Below, piece by piece: positions 21,833 through 30,871 of a DNA stretch of 38,759 nt; positions within the stretch are counted from its first letter, which is position 1; every line of letters begins with the position of its first letter. Position numbers and translations under genes: made by a program. The notes under the pieces are model-generated. The model ran no database searches. It was given only the letters and a program-made list of their open reading frames with translations, and was not told the origin of the DNA. The stretch lies in contig JAUVZL010000024.1 in the NCBI GenBank assembly GCA_030602565.1, forward strand, positions 1 to 38,759. The letters run 5' to 3'. Origin of the DNA: Candidatus Stahliibacteriota bacterium. Lineage in GTDB: Bacteria; Hydrothermota; Tepidihabitantia; SM23-42.

Positions 21833-24166
21833 ATGACGTCAAAAACAAATGTATCTCGCAGAATCTTTTGCACTGTCGTTTTCTTTCTCGTGTCTTTAAA
21901 ATTGATGTACGGAGGTTTGAATGTATGGACTTCGAACGGACCGTACGGCGGACATATTATTACACTGGCGGTTCATCCGTCTAATCCCAGTATTATATAT
22001 GCCGGTTGTGATGATAGCGGGGGCATTTTTAAGACAACGAACGGGGGCGAAACATGGATATTCGTGTCGTCGTCAGTGCCGGATGTATGCGGCTGGACGA
22101 TCGCGATCGATCCCCAGTATCCCAACAACGTTTACGCCGGTGACATCTATGGCTTTGGCATATACAAATCAACCAATGATGGCGTCGATTGGGAATATAT
22201 AAACACGGGCCTTGATGAAACTCATGTTACATGTTTTGCTATCAATATGGACTCCAGCAGTATTATCTACGCGGGGACAGGAGGCTGGAGGTTTTCCGGG
22301 AATGGTGTCTACAAGAGCATCAATGCGGGCGCCAGCTGGATATCCTCGGGATTGACCGGTGTAAAGGTGTATTGCCTGGCAATGTGGCCTGATTCCCCCA
22401 ACATTCTGTATGCTGGGACACACGGTAGTGGCCTTCACAGGAGCACCGATTCGGGGAATAACTGGTCGCCATTATCATTACCGTCAACTTATGTCAATTG
22501 TTTGGCAATCGATCCGATCTCCCCTGACATTATCTACGCCGGGACATTAACAGGCATTTACAGGACGACGGATGCCGGGAGTACGTGGGATTCACTTGGT
22601 TTATTTCAGGAAATTGTGTGGTCACTGGCTGTCGATCCCGTATCAACAAATATAATTTATGCCTCGGCATTATGGAGTGGTATATACAAGAGTACAGATA
22701 GTGGATCGACGTGGTCACCGATCAATACCGGAATCAATTATCCCCTTACTTTCAGCATAGCGGTCGATCCTTTTTCACCCAACATGCTTTATCTCGGGAC
22801 CGCTGCTGGCGGAGTCTATAAAAGTGTTGATGGAGGCGCGTACTGGTCCCAAAAGATCCACGGCATGAAAAATACGTATATGTTCGGACTTGTTCCTCAT
22901 CCAGATTCTTCTGATATTATTTATGCCGGACGATGTTATGCCGAACCGGGTTTTTTCTTCTATCGGAGCATTGACGGCGGACAGAACTGGAGTTCGCTTA
23001 ATCAGTTAGTAAATGTCGGGTTAACCTCACTGATAATCGATCCTGATGACCATCTTGTTTTTTATACGGGAGCGATCAAAGCCATTGTTAAAACAACAGA
23101 CCACGGTGCGACCTGGATGTTGCTTGACAGTCTGCTACATTCGGAAGAACGCGTTCCCTCTATGGCGATCGATCCGTTTGCGACAAACATAGTCTATGCT
23201 GGTGCTTACATAGTAGACCCGGACACCGGTATTTCTGTTCGCAAGAGCACGGACAGCGGCGGGAATTGGACTGAAATCGCATTTTTTCCGAAGACGGTTC
23301 AGTCAAATGCTCTTGATCCCGAGTCTGATATACTCCACGGCGGAGCGCTGGCAATAAGTCCCATCTCTTCAAATGTTATTTACGCAGGAGCATTTGGAGG
23401 TGTGTACAAAAGTACCGACGGCGGGAATGTCTGGTTTGTGCAGGGGCTGGTAAATGAAGCAATATTCAGTTTGGAGATAAACCCTGATTCCGAACATGTC
23501 ATATACGCAGGATGTGAATCGGGCAAAGTTTTCAAAAGCACTGATTCCGGTAACAACTGGACGCGAATCGACCCAGGCTGGTCTCCGGCCATGATCACGG
23601 ACATTCTGGTTGATCCTTCTTCAACGAATGATATATACGTAGGTCGCGACGCTTCGGACTGGCATACCGGAGTGCACGGGGGAGTAGCGCTCAGCACTGA
23701 CGGAGGCTCAAGTTGGACCGAAGTTGATTCCGGATTGACGACGACCCATACAATCAGGCTGGCTATTGATACGACATCAAACACACTGTACGCCGCAACC
23801 TACGGTGGTGGGGTATTCTCCTACACTTTTTCTACCGGTGTTGAAGAAGATCAAAGCACCTACAGTAGTTTGCGAAACCCCGGATTGGTTCAAATCTATC
23901 CTAACCCGTTCACAAGGCAGACAAAAATACGATGGCAGCTAACGCCAGTTACGTCGCCACCAACAGAGATATTTTTGCAGTTGAGAATTTATGATGCTAC
24001 CGGAAGGTTAGTCAGGCAGTATGACCGTTCCGCTATTGAATTATCCGATCACATTATCTGGGACGCAACCGATAATTCTGGTGAAGAGTTACCTACCAGC
24101 ATCTATTTCTGCGAACTCGAGGTGGGGAACTGGAGAACGGTAAAGAAACTGATTCTTCTCCGTTGA
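21833..24166 (+). CDS. Secreted BNR/sortilin-like beta-propeller with T9SS-type C-terminus
   Basis: This 777-residue protein starts at ATG 21833 (GAGGAG upstream); the frame is open from 21818. A signal peptide (about 10-28) is followed by more than ten repeats of the type 'AVDPxSPNIIYAGT...GVYKSTDGGxxW', the Asp-box/VPS10-like propeller signature. The C-terminal domain has 'IYPNPFTRQTKIRW', 'LRIYDATGRLVRQYD', 'IIWDATDNSGEELPTSIYFC'. It is likely exported and surface-bound; the ligand is unknown. It is visibly GC-richer than its neighbours. All repeats are intact in one long frame, unlike the broken relatives nearby. Confidence 0.85.
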   Translation: MTSKTNVSRRIFCTVVFFLVSLKLMYGGLNVWTSNGPYGGHIITLAVHPSNPSIIYAGCDDSGGIFKTTNGGETWIFVSSSVPDVCGWTIAIDPQYPNNVYAGDIYGFGIYKSTNDGVDWEYINTGLDETHVTCFAINMDSSSIIYAGTGGWRFSGNGVYKSINAGASWISSGLTGVKVYCLAMWPDSPNILYAGTHGSGLHRSTDSGNNWSPLSLPSTYVNCLAIDPISPDIIYAGTLTGIYRTTDAGSTWDSLGLFQEIVWSLAVDPVSTNIIYASALWSGIYKSTDSGSTWSPINTGINYPLTFSIAVDPFSPNMLYLGTAAGGVYKSVDGGAYWSQKIHGMKNTYMFGLVPHPDSSDIIYAGRCYAEPGFFFYRSIDGGQNWSSLNQLVNVGLTSLIIDPDDHLVFYTGAIKAIVKTTDHGATWMLLDSLLHSEERVPSMAIDPFATNIVYAGAYIVDPDTGISVRKSTDSGGNWTEIAFFPKTVQSNALDPESDILHGGALAISPISSNVIYAGAFGGVYKSTDGGNVWFVQGLVNEAIFSLEINPDSEHVIYAGCESGKVFKSTDSGNNWTRIDPGWSPAMITDILVDPSSTNDIYVGRDASDWHTGVHGGVALSTDGGSSWTEVDSGLTTTHTIRLAIDTTSNTLYAATYGGGVFSYTFSTGVEEDQSTYSSLRNPGLVQIYPNPFTRQTKIRWQLTPVTSPPTEIFLQLRIYDATGRLVRQYDRSAIELSDHIIWDATDNSGEELPTSIYFCELEVGNWRTVKKLILLR

Positions 24167-24185
24167 TGAAAAACGGGGAATGAAG

Positions 24186-24231
24186 CGGGGTCAGACTATA
24201 AAGGACAGTAGAGAGTAGTGAGTAATGGGTA
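24186..24231 (+). repeat. GGGGTCA start with heptamer array 3
   Basis: GCGGGGTCAGACTATAAAG is followed at 24204-24231 by GACAGTA, GAGAGTA, GTGAGTA, ATGGGTA: four 7-base units ending in GTA. A 7-pair hairpin (CTCTTAG ... CTAAGAG, 24309-24331) lies further on, before the next gene. Confidence 0.7.
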
Positions 24232-24387
24232 GGGAGACCCGAATTAATTAAGTAATTGAGTCACTTTTAACAGATATAACGGAGTGGAGGAGTTTCAGTG
24301 CCACCATGCTCTTAGCGCTTTGCTCTAAGAGGTGTCTTTAATTGAAATAAAATATGTTGAGTTTGTAGCATAAAGAGGGGAGATAAA

Positions 24388-25735
24388 ATGAAGTTTTTTT
24401 TACCGGCAACTTTTGCCTTTTTACTCGCTTATGGACAGCCTGATACACTGTGGACCCGTGTGTTTGATGCCGGTCAGAGTAATGATTATGGTTACATGGT
24501 GCAGCAGACATTTGATGGCGGATTTATTATTTGTTGTTCGGCAGAACGCATGCTTTCTAGTGATATTTATCTTATCAGAATAGATGAATACGGTGATACG
24601 GTATGGACCAGCGTGTTTGGTGCTGACAGTGTGAACCATGGCTATGCAGTGAGACAAACTCCGGATAGCGGTTATGTCATTGCTGGTTGTGGTGGTAGTT
24701 ATATGGCACCGGATATATATTTAGCAAAGACCGATACAGGAGGCAACACGCTTTGGACCAAACATTATACAGGATTTGGTGATGATAGAGCTAAGTACCT
24801 GCACCACACGTATGATGGAGGATATATTATTACTGGCTACACTGCAGCAATGGCAGGAGGTCCGGCTGATCTTTTCCTAATGCACACTAATAGCCAGGGT
24901 GATTCTTCTTGGTTCACAGTATATGGTGGTGCTGGAGATGAACAAGGTCAGTGTGTTCAACAGACTCCTGATTCAGGTTACATTGTCGTTGGATGGACTG
25001 AATCATATGGTGCTGGAGAATCTGATTTTTGGATATCAAAACATAACAGTAATGGTGATACAGTATGGACAAAGGTCTATGGTGATTCACTTAGTGAACA
25101 AGGATGGTCAGTCTGTTGTACTTCGGACAGCAGTTATGTCATGGTGGGTATGACAGAATCAGTTGGAGCAGGCGATGCGGATCTTTGGATTCTTAAAACG
25201 GATGCAGATGGAGATACGGTGTGGACAAAAACCTATGGTGGTGTGTACAATGATTATGGTCGATCAATTGAAGAAACACATGATGGTGGTTATATAATTG
25301 CAGGTCATACCTATTCGTTCGGCGCTGGATACTATGATATGTGGCTTATTAGAACAGACTCGCTTGGCGATTCATTGTGGTCTATAACACTTGGCGGTGG
25401 AGGTCACGATTATTGTTATTCTGTACAGCAAACATCTGATCTTGGATTTATTGCGAGCGGATCAACTGATTCATTCGGTAGTATTAATAGAGATGTATTT
25501 GTTGTACGCCTTGAGACTGAAGCGGGAGTCGTGGAGAAAACAATCAGTTCAGAAAGACAATCGAGCATCCGATACACGACGATTTTGAGTGGCCCCTCTG
25601 CAATTACCAACCGATAAATCCTGCAAAGTTTTCGATGTCGCAGGACGGCAAATTGGTGTTGAGCAACTTACGCCAGGTATTTATTTCATAGAAATCAATG
25701 ATCAGATTACACACAAGGTAGTTAAGATTAAATAA
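24388..25735 (+). pseudogene. Secreted repeat protein with a one-base frameshift before its sorting domain
   Basis: The first frame gives 409 residues (stop 25615-25617). A signal peptide (1-16) is followed by about seven 50-residue repeats of the type 'GDTVWTKTYGG..NDYGxSVQQTxDGGYIIAG', a propeller-like repeat. The frame then ends in unrelated residues. One base over (at 25591-25597, GGCCCCTC) the sequence continues 'LPTDKSCKVFDVAGRQIGVE', 'PGIYFIEI', 'THKVVKIK' to TAA 25733-25735: the missing C-terminal sorting domain. Removing one C restores a 448-residue protein. Either the gene has lost its anchor, it is switched at the C run, or the base is an assembly error. GAGGGGAG precedes the start. 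Confidence 0.75.
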
Positions 25736-25798
25736 TCTTTTTCCCATTCTGTAATACATGATATGTAATATCGCCGTTTTCAGAATTGCTGAGAGATA

Positions 25799-25827
25799 TT
25801 GATTTTCTGGGGAAAATACGATATAAT
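25799..25827 (+). promoter_or_regulatory. Promoter of an interrupted gene start
   Basis: TTGATT (25799-25804), 17 bases, TATAAT (25822-25827), followed by AAAGGAGG and an ATG at 25859. The message then runs straight into repeat sequence. Confidence 0.65.
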
Positions 25828-25858
25828 AATAAAGATATCATTCTATAAAGGAGGATAA

Positions 25859-25939
25859 ATGAAAGGGATAGTGGAAGATATGGGGTCAAATCTCGACCCC
25901 GATGAAGTAATTGCAGATTTCATCCCATTACCTACGTAA
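25859..25939 (+). pseudogene. Gene start cut off by a GGGGTCA repeat (26 codons)
   Basis: A good promoter, AAAGGAGGATAA and ATG are followed by only seven codons of unique sequence (MKGIVED). From ATGGGGTCAAATCTCGACC the frame lies in repeat and stops at TAA 25937-25939, inside a nested hairpin. The best reading is an expressed gene whose body was replaced by repeat sequence. Confidence 0.5.
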
Positions 25940-26030
25940 CGGGACAGGCGAGGGCAGGCACTTGACAAATGCTACAAAGGAAGCAAATGGCATCACCTTG
26001 TTAAGACCTGGTGAAATGGAGACAAGGAGA
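25879..26030 (+). repeat. Partial GGGGTCA repeat with nested hairpin
   Basis: ATGGGGTCAAATCTCGACCC is followed by the hairpin CCCATTACCTACGTAACGGG with tail ACAGGC (25924-25949), then GAGGGCAGGC, 'CAAATGGCATCACC' and the 'AAATGGAGACAAGGAGAAAAG' block. Confidence 0.8.
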
Positions 26031-26052
26031 AAAGGGGATTTGAAACGGTGGT

Positions 26053-26080
26053 GAGACAGAGGACAGAAAAAGAATATAAT
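26053..26080 (+). promoter_or_regulatory. Weak promoter of the P-loop kinase gene
   Basis: GAGACA (26053-26058), 16 bases, TATAAT (26075-26080). The -10 box is perfect and the -35 box matches TTGACA at four positions. Confidence 0.5.
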
Positions 26081-26098
26081 AAAGGAATAAGGGAATAA

Positions 26099-26644
26099 AT
26101 GAAAGATTTTTTACCTATTATTCGTATTATTGGTTTACCTGGCGCTGGTAAGTCTACTTTGGCAAAGAAATTGTCTCGGAAATTGAAAATACCTATTTAT
26201 GGCATAGGTGAATATCGCGCTAAATTTCCAGTTTCTATTGTTGGCGAGGCAGATGCATGGATTGCTCTGTTTCACGACCTATCCCGACAAAAATGGAGAA
26301 ATTGTATTCTTGAAACTACTGGTTTGAATCGCAGGGAATCATTCTTGAAGGTGGTTCTACCAATGTTAAGATTAGTAACGATTAAGCTGGAAGCTCAAAG
26401 AAAGGTTCTTTACGCAAGGATTAGAAAGAAAAAGAAAAATGAACAGGGTGGTGATTGGTTGTTTAGTGCACATTACCGTGATAAATATGAATTCGTGAGA
26501 AAATTATTCAAAAAGTTCAAGAAAATACCAGCAGAAATTAAGATTGATACGCGTAAATTTGGACAGAGAGAAGTGTATAAAATTGCTTTAGAGAAGTTAA
26601 AGATGTATATAATAGAAGAGGATGTGGGGTCAAAGCTTTCCTAA
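26099..26644 (+). CDS. P-loop nucleotide kinase-like protein whose last codons come from a repeat
   Basis: This 181-residue cytoplasmic protein has Walker A GLPGAGKST (12-20), 'SRKLKIPIYGIGEYR' and 'NCILETTGLNR' (about 68-78), then a basic helical lid ('LYARIRKKKKNEQGGDW'). This resembles small adenylate/shikimate-type kinases (AAA_33-like) that phosphorylate a small molecule or nucleotide; the substrate is unknown. The last six residues (VGSKLS) and the stop are read from the GGGGTCAAAGC repeat that begins inside the gene at about 26626, so the natural C-terminus has been replaced or extended. The ribosome site is weak (AAGGGA). Confidence 0.7.
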   Translation: MKDFLPIIRIIGLPGAGKSTLAKKLSRKLKIPIYGIGEYRAKFPVSIVGEADAWIALFHDLSRQKWRNCILETTGLNRRESFLKVVLPMLRLVTIKLEAQRKVLYARIRKKKKNEQGGDWLFSAHYRDKYEFVRKLFKKFKKIPAEIKIDTRKFGQREVYKIALEKLKMYIIEEDVGSKLS

Positions 26645-26800
26645 GAAACCCCGTACGCTGTCGCTATCCCGTTACCGAGGTAACGAGGACAGGCGAGGGC
26701 ATCTCATTACATTCGATATTTTCAACATCTCAATTTATTCCCCGTAGCTACGCGACGGGGCAGGCGATATCTTCGACAGGCGGAGAATGAGTGAAACGGA
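26626..26800 (+). repeat. GGGGTCA repeat with two nested hairpins
   Basis: GTGGGGTCAAAGC and AAACCCCGTACGCTGTCGCT are followed by hairpin CCCGTTAC-CGAG-GTAACGAGG with tail ACAGGC (26668-26694), then 'GAGGGCATCTCATTACATTC'. A second hairpin, CCCGTAGC-TAC-GCGACGGG with tail GCAGGC (26741-26765), follows before 'GATATCTTCGACAGGCGG'. Compared with copy C, the second hairpin is a clean 25-base insertion. Confidence 0.85.
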
Positions 26801-27125
26801 GATGGAGAGATACGCTACGCTGAAGACATGATACTCTGAAGATACATCCGCTAAAAAGAGGGGCGGATTGAAGACACGCTGCGCTGAAGCAAAATAATAA
26901 TAAAAAGCGCCCCCAGTAGAATATGTTTCGCATTCCACGGGATAAATAGTGAGAAAAAGAACTGGGATCAAATCTTTTTTGAGTAACGGAGTCCCGGAGA
27001 AATGGTGTAACGGAGAAATGGAAACACGCTGATGCTGGAGATATGCTAAAGCTGAAGATATGTTTCACTGTGGACATGCTTCGCCGAATGCAAAAGGTAA
27101 TTAGGTTACTAGGTAATTTAGTTAT
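26801..27125 (+). repeat. Mixed short repeats, no gene
   Basis: This stretch contains GAAACGGAGATGGAGAGA pieces, repeated GCTGAAG/CTGAAGAYA words, a second GGGATCAAATC start (about 26968) and 'CGGAGAAATGG' blocks. No reading frame here looks like a gene. Confidence 0.5.
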
Positions 27126-27129
27126 TTAC

Positions 27130-27157
27130 TTGACTTCCCGTATATCAAGCATATAAT
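27130..27157 (+). promoter_or_regulatory. Promoter of the GC-rich membrane protein gene
   Basis: TTGACT (27130-27135), 16 bases, TATAAT (27152-27157), then AGAGGAGGA and ATGATG at 27183. Confidence 0.8.
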
Positions 27158-27182
27158 TCCTCAGATAAAAAGAAGAGGAGGA

Positions 27183-28451
27183 ATGATGAAGAGAGTATTA
27201 TTGCTTTGCGTACTGGTGACCCTGGTTTTTGCCCAGGAGACACTCACCAGGATAAAAATTGACCGCCCGACCCAGGGTAAACTCGCGACGCTCTTTGAAG
27301 AATTGCCCGAGCGCATCGAATTGTATCTCACTGCCGACAGCATTTACATTGTCGAAGCCACGTATGCGGACCGAAGAATGGTCGAAGAGCTGACCGCGGA
27401 TGAATACCAGACTCTGCTGAAAACGAGTCCGGCCAAGATGGTGATACTCGAGAACGCCCGTTTGCCGCATCTCATCGGCCAGACCCTGCACGGGCTCGGT
27501 CTGTATTCATGGTCTTTGCCCCTGGCACTCGGCATGGAAGACATGGGTGCAGTCACGATCGCTCTTTTCACGCCGCTCGTTTACACGTCAGCCGTTTTTT
27601 CCCTGACTTCGAGAATGCGGGTTTCCGGCGGCGCGGCACTGGGTGCGTACCTGGGAGGCATCGAGGGCGCCGTGCACGGCGGTGTGGTTTTCCAATCGGA
27701 AAAAGCCATTTTCCCGGTGAGTCTCGCTGAAAATCTGGCGGATTTCGCGCTTGGTCAGAAAATGGGTTTTACACCGGGTATGTTCCAGCGAAAATTCAAT
27801 CACTGCTTCTATGGTTATTATCACTATTTTGCCGGAAGGACCTTGGCGGTCGGCTGGGAAAACGATGATGTCTGGGAGGACAGCGACGATTTTGCGGTGA
27901 TCGGCACGGCCTTATCCGTACTCGAAGGATACACCTCGCTCTTTCTCTCGAGGCATTCAGAAAATCTTACGTACGGCGACGCCCTGTTCGAGTTGCGCAC
28001 CGCGATCATCGGTGCCGAACTAGTGCCGCTCCTCATGGCGACGTATGACCTGCACCGGGAAGAACGGAGCGACGAGCGCATCTATGCCGCAACTTCGCTT
28101 GCCGGTTACGGTCTGGGCTATTTGCTGGGCAGGAAACTCAGCCGCGACTATGACCTGTCCGGAACCGCAGGTGTTTTTACCTGGCTGATACCTTATCTTG
28201 CCCACAGCGCAACCGGCGGTCTCATAGCGCTCACGGAAAGCGAGGGTCTTGCGCGTTCGTATCCGGCCATCTTTCTTGCAATTGACCTGCCGCTTACCTA
28301 TTTCTGCTATAAGATATTTGCCGAGCGATCGACCAAGTACAGCAGCGCCGATGTGCCTAACTTCAACGTCGCAGTCAATCCCGCATATTTTTTGATCAAA
28401 GACAGGTCACAGCAGAACGTGCCCATTGTTTCAGTATCGTACCGCTTCTGA
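27183..28451 (+). CDS. Exported, probably outer-membrane-associated protein with GC-rich coding
   Basis: This 422-residue protein starts at one of two adjacent ATG codons (27183 or 27186). A signal peptide ('VLLLCVLVTLVFAQ', about 5-18) is followed by a short soluble part (20-90). Next comes a Gly/Ala-rich region with several hydrophobic segments ('LIGQTLHGLGLYSWSLPLAL', 'GAVTIALFTPLVYTSAVFSL', 'GGAALGAYLGGIEGAVHGG'), and it ends 'VPIVSVSYRF', a terminal Phe as in outer-membrane proteins. I do not recognise the family. The gene is plainly GC-richer than the rest of the window, with many GC-ending codons. That suggests a different history, such as transfer, or strong codon selection. Confidence 0.6.
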   Translation: MMKRVLLLCVLVTLVFAQETLTRIKIDRPTQGKLATLFEELPERIELYLTADSIYIVEATYADRRMVEELTADEYQTLLKTSPAKMVILENARLPHLIGQTLHGLGLYSWSLPLALGMEDMGAVTIALFTPLVYTSAVFSLTSRMRVSGGAALGAYLGGIEGAVHGGVVFQSEKAIFPVSLAENLADFALGQKMGFTPGMFQRKFNHCFYGYYHYFAGRTLAVGWENDDVWEDSDDFAVIGTALSVLEGYTSLFLSRHSENLTYGDALFELRTAIIGAELVPLLMATYDLHREERSDERIYAATSLAGYGLGYLLGRKLSRDYDLSGTAGVFTWLIPYLAHSATGGLIALTESEGLARSYPAIFLAIDLPLTYFCYKIFAERSTKYSSADVPNFNVAVNPAYFLIKDRSQQNVPIVSVSYRF

Positions 28452-28478
28452 GTAAGGGGGTGAATTCTTTTTGGACCA

Positions 28479-28657
28479 GAGGGACGGTGTCTTTCAATAC
28501 TTCAAGACTTACAGCAAGACTCTGTGTCATTTATTGTAAAAAATATATTATCCTGATATTTCACGGACTTATTTGAATTAAGGTGATTGAGGATTGATTT
28601 AAAACACAAAATCATGAATCCGCGAGGAAATTGTCATAATGTCAGGCACCGTCCCTC
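28479..28657. mobile_element. Non-coding element with 11-base inverted ends
   Basis: GAGGGACGGTG (28479-28489) and CACCGTCCCTC (28647-28657) are exact inverted copies enclosing 157 bases without a gene. The 'GGGACGGTGTCTTTCAATAC' start resembles the ends of small elements moved by IS200-like Y1 (REP-associated) transposases. No transposase gene is present, so it would depend on one elsewhere. Confidence 0.6.
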
Positions 28658-28701
28658 TTTGTGTCTCTCTTTGTCAAATTTGAACAAATGCGCCTACAAT
28701 C

Positions 28702-28729
28702 TTGACAAAATGTCCATCAGCATTATAAT
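28702..28729 (+). promoter_or_regulatory. Promoter of the Ycf48-like propeller gene
   Basis: TTGACA (28702-28707), 16 bases, TATAAT (28724-28729), then AAGGGAGG and the ATG at 28753. Confidence 0.85.
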
Positions 28730-28752
28730 TAAATGCGTAAAGGGAGGCGCTT

Positions 28753-30852
28753 ATGAAAAGAATTGTTTTCTTTATTACACTCTTGACTACGGTGTCACTT
28801 TTTGCAGGATCTTGGGAAATACAGACAGAAGCACCGTGGACAGCAAATTTCAGCGATCTTTTCTTTCTCAATGATGAAATAAACGGTTGGGTAATTGATA
28901 TTAATGGTGGCATCATTCATACCTCAGACGGCGGAGATAACTGGACAGACAGGATTCTCATCGATCCGTTATCACATTCTTCTGTTCAGTTTATAGATAT
29001 CCTCAACGGCTGGGTCACTGGTGATTCAGGCAATGTCTACAAAACAACAGATGGCGGCAATACATGGATAACAGTAAATACAGGTTTTGATTTTTATCTT
29101 CATGATCTTTCTTTTGTAAACGGCGAGAAAGGTTGGGTAGTAGGAAACCAAGGAAGTAGTTTTTCTACAACAGACAGTGGAAACACCTGGGATTATCATG
29201 CTACAGGCATAACAACCCCTGTCTACAGTACTGATTTTATAGATACACTAGAGGGCTGGGCATGCGGTATGTCAGAAAACCCGCCTGTTGACAGTGCGCC
29301 CATACTTCACACCACAGATGGTGGTTTAACATGGTCACTAACAGAGAGTGATATCTGGATGGAATTATTCAGCATATGTTTTGTCTCACAAGACTCTGGA
29401 TGGGTTGCAGGAAATAATTTTGGCGGGATGGGTGCTATCCAGAGAACGGTCGATGGTGGCATAACCTGGGAGCCTCCGATTACATTCTTTAGTTGGGTAA
29501 ATCAGGTTTTCTTTGTTGATCCTCTGTATGGTTGGTTAACCAGTGATTCTCTCTATAAAAGCATAGATGGCGGTGTCAATTGGTCATCACAATATGATCC
29601 ATTCGACCGTTTATTTTTTACCTCAAGAGATAATGGGTGGTCAATAAAGGGACCAGAGATTCTTCGAACAACAGATGGCGGGGATAACTGGGAATCACTT
29701 GGTGAAGGAACAGCAAAGACCCTTAGAAGTATTTGCTTTCCTGATATCACGCACGGTTGCACAGTTGGTGAGGATGGTGTAATCATGACAACATCCAATG
29801 GTGGTGTTGATTGGGATATCCAAACATCACCAACTCCCAATATTCTCTACGATGTTTTCTTTATTGACTCACTTAAAGGCTGGGCATCTGGATGGGATGG
29901 CATCTTTTACACCTCAGATGGTGGTTCTACCTGGGTTGACCAGAATTGCCCTGTATGGGGCATCTTCTCTGTTTTCTTCTTGGATGATCAGGAAGGATGG
30001 GGATGCTCAAACGGTGGAAGGATTGTACATACAACAAATGGTGGAGCAGATTGGACTGAGTTGACACAACCAACTACAAATGCATTATGGAGTATTCAAT
30101 TCTTTGATACAGATACAGGTTGGACAGACGGCGCCTTTGGCGGTATCTATAAAACGATAGACGGCGGCATTACTTGGGATACACTAAATTCAGGAACAAC
30201 TACACATCTAACAAACCTATATTTTGCTACTTACGATTCAGGATGGGCAATAGGAAGGGATGGACTTATTCTCTTCACGGCAGATGGTGGTGATAACTGG
30301 AACATTCAGACGAGCGGCACCACCTTTTCACTTTACGGGGTATCATTTGTGGACGCTAATGTGGGCTGGGTGGCAGGCCTAGGTGGAACAATCATTCGCA
30401 CTATTGATGGTGGGGCAAACTGGAATCCTGACTCAAGCGGTACAACAAGAAATCTCTATGGTGTTTCCTTTATAGACTCAACGCAGGGATGGGCTTGCGG
30501 TGACTGGGGAACAGTTCTCCATTATACGAGTGAAGGCGGAACGGCTGAGAAACCAAATAATGCTAGCCATTATCCTGGACTGTTAACAGTATCACCTAAT
30601 CCATTCTGCAAATCTCTACATATTCAATACAGCGTAACGTCTGCTCAAGGTCAAGTGCAATTGAAAATCTACGATGCAACAGGCAGACTAACGAAAGAAT
30701 TTCCATGCTCTACGCCCAACACCTCATGCCCAACGTTCATCATCTGGGACGGTGTGGATCACGCGGGAACTGAGGTTCCTGCAGGTGTTTACTTTATACG
30801 ACTAAAAACCGATAACAGTACTCTCGCCGAGAAAGTGCTTCTTTTGAAGTAA
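28753..30852 (+). CDS. Secreted Ycf48/BNR-like beta-propeller with T9SS-type C-terminus
   Basis: This 699-residue protein has a signal peptide (1-17, 'FFITLLTTVSLFAGS'). About twelve repeats follow of the type 'GWAVGxxGTIxxTxDGGxxW..Q.SGTT..LxxVxFxD', the Ycf48/photosynthesis-assembly-like BNR signature, probably two propellers. The C-terminal domain from about 610 has 'VSPNPFCKSLHIQY', 'LKIYDATGRLTKEF', 'IIWDGVDHAGTEVPAGVYFI'. It is presumed exported and surface-attached; the target is unknown. A strong terminator follows (30872-30907). Confidence 0.85.
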   Translation: MKRIVFFITLLTTVSLFAGSWEIQTEAPWTANFSDLFFLNDEINGWVIDINGGIIHTSDGGDNWTDRILIDPLSHSSVQFIDILNGWVTGDSGNVYKTTDGGNTWITVNTGFDFYLHDLSFVNGEKGWVVGNQGSSFSTTDSGNTWDYHATGITTPVYSTDFIDTLEGWACGMSENPPVDSAPILHTTDGGLTWSLTESDIWMELFSICFVSQDSGWVAGNNFGGMGAIQRTVDGGITWEPPITFFSWVNQVFFVDPLYGWLTSDSLYKSIDGGVNWSSQYDPFDRLFFTSRDNGWSIKGPEILRTTDGGDNWESLGEGTAKTLRSICFPDITHGCTVGEDGVIMTTSNGGVDWDIQTSPTPNILYDVFFIDSLKGWASGWDGIFYTSDGGSTWVDQNCPVWGIFSVFFLDDQEGWGCSNGGRIVHTTNGGADWTELTQPTTNALWSIQFFDTDTGWTDGAFGGIYKTIDGGITWDTLNSGTTTHLTNLYFATYDSGWAIGRDGLILFTADGGDNWNIQTSGTTFSLYGVSFVDANVGWVAGLGGTIIRTIDGGANWNPDSSGTTRNLYGVSFIDSTQGWACGDWGTVLHYTSEGGTAEKPNNASHYPGLLTVSPNPFCKSLHIQYSVTSAQGQVQLKIYDATGRLTKEFPCSTPNTSCPTFIIWDGVDHAGTEVPAGVYFIRLKTDNSTLAEKVLLLK

Positions 30853-30871
30853 GAATATACTACACAAAGAA

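Noticed and set aside
26735-27077. Two overlapping minus-strand frames (78 and 109 codons)
   Set aside because: They run entirely through repeat blocks (CGGAGA, GATATCTTCGACAGG) and have repeat-derived composition.
27509-28205. Several frames on both strands inside the GC-rich gene at 27183
   Set aside because: GC-rich DNA has few stops, so shadow frames are expected; only the 422-codon frame has a promoter, ribosome site and signal peptide.
28587-28874. 95-codon plus-strand frame before the Ycf48-like gene
   Set aside because: It crosses the end of the 28479-28657 element and the promoter and overlaps the signal peptide region in another frame; no ribosome site.
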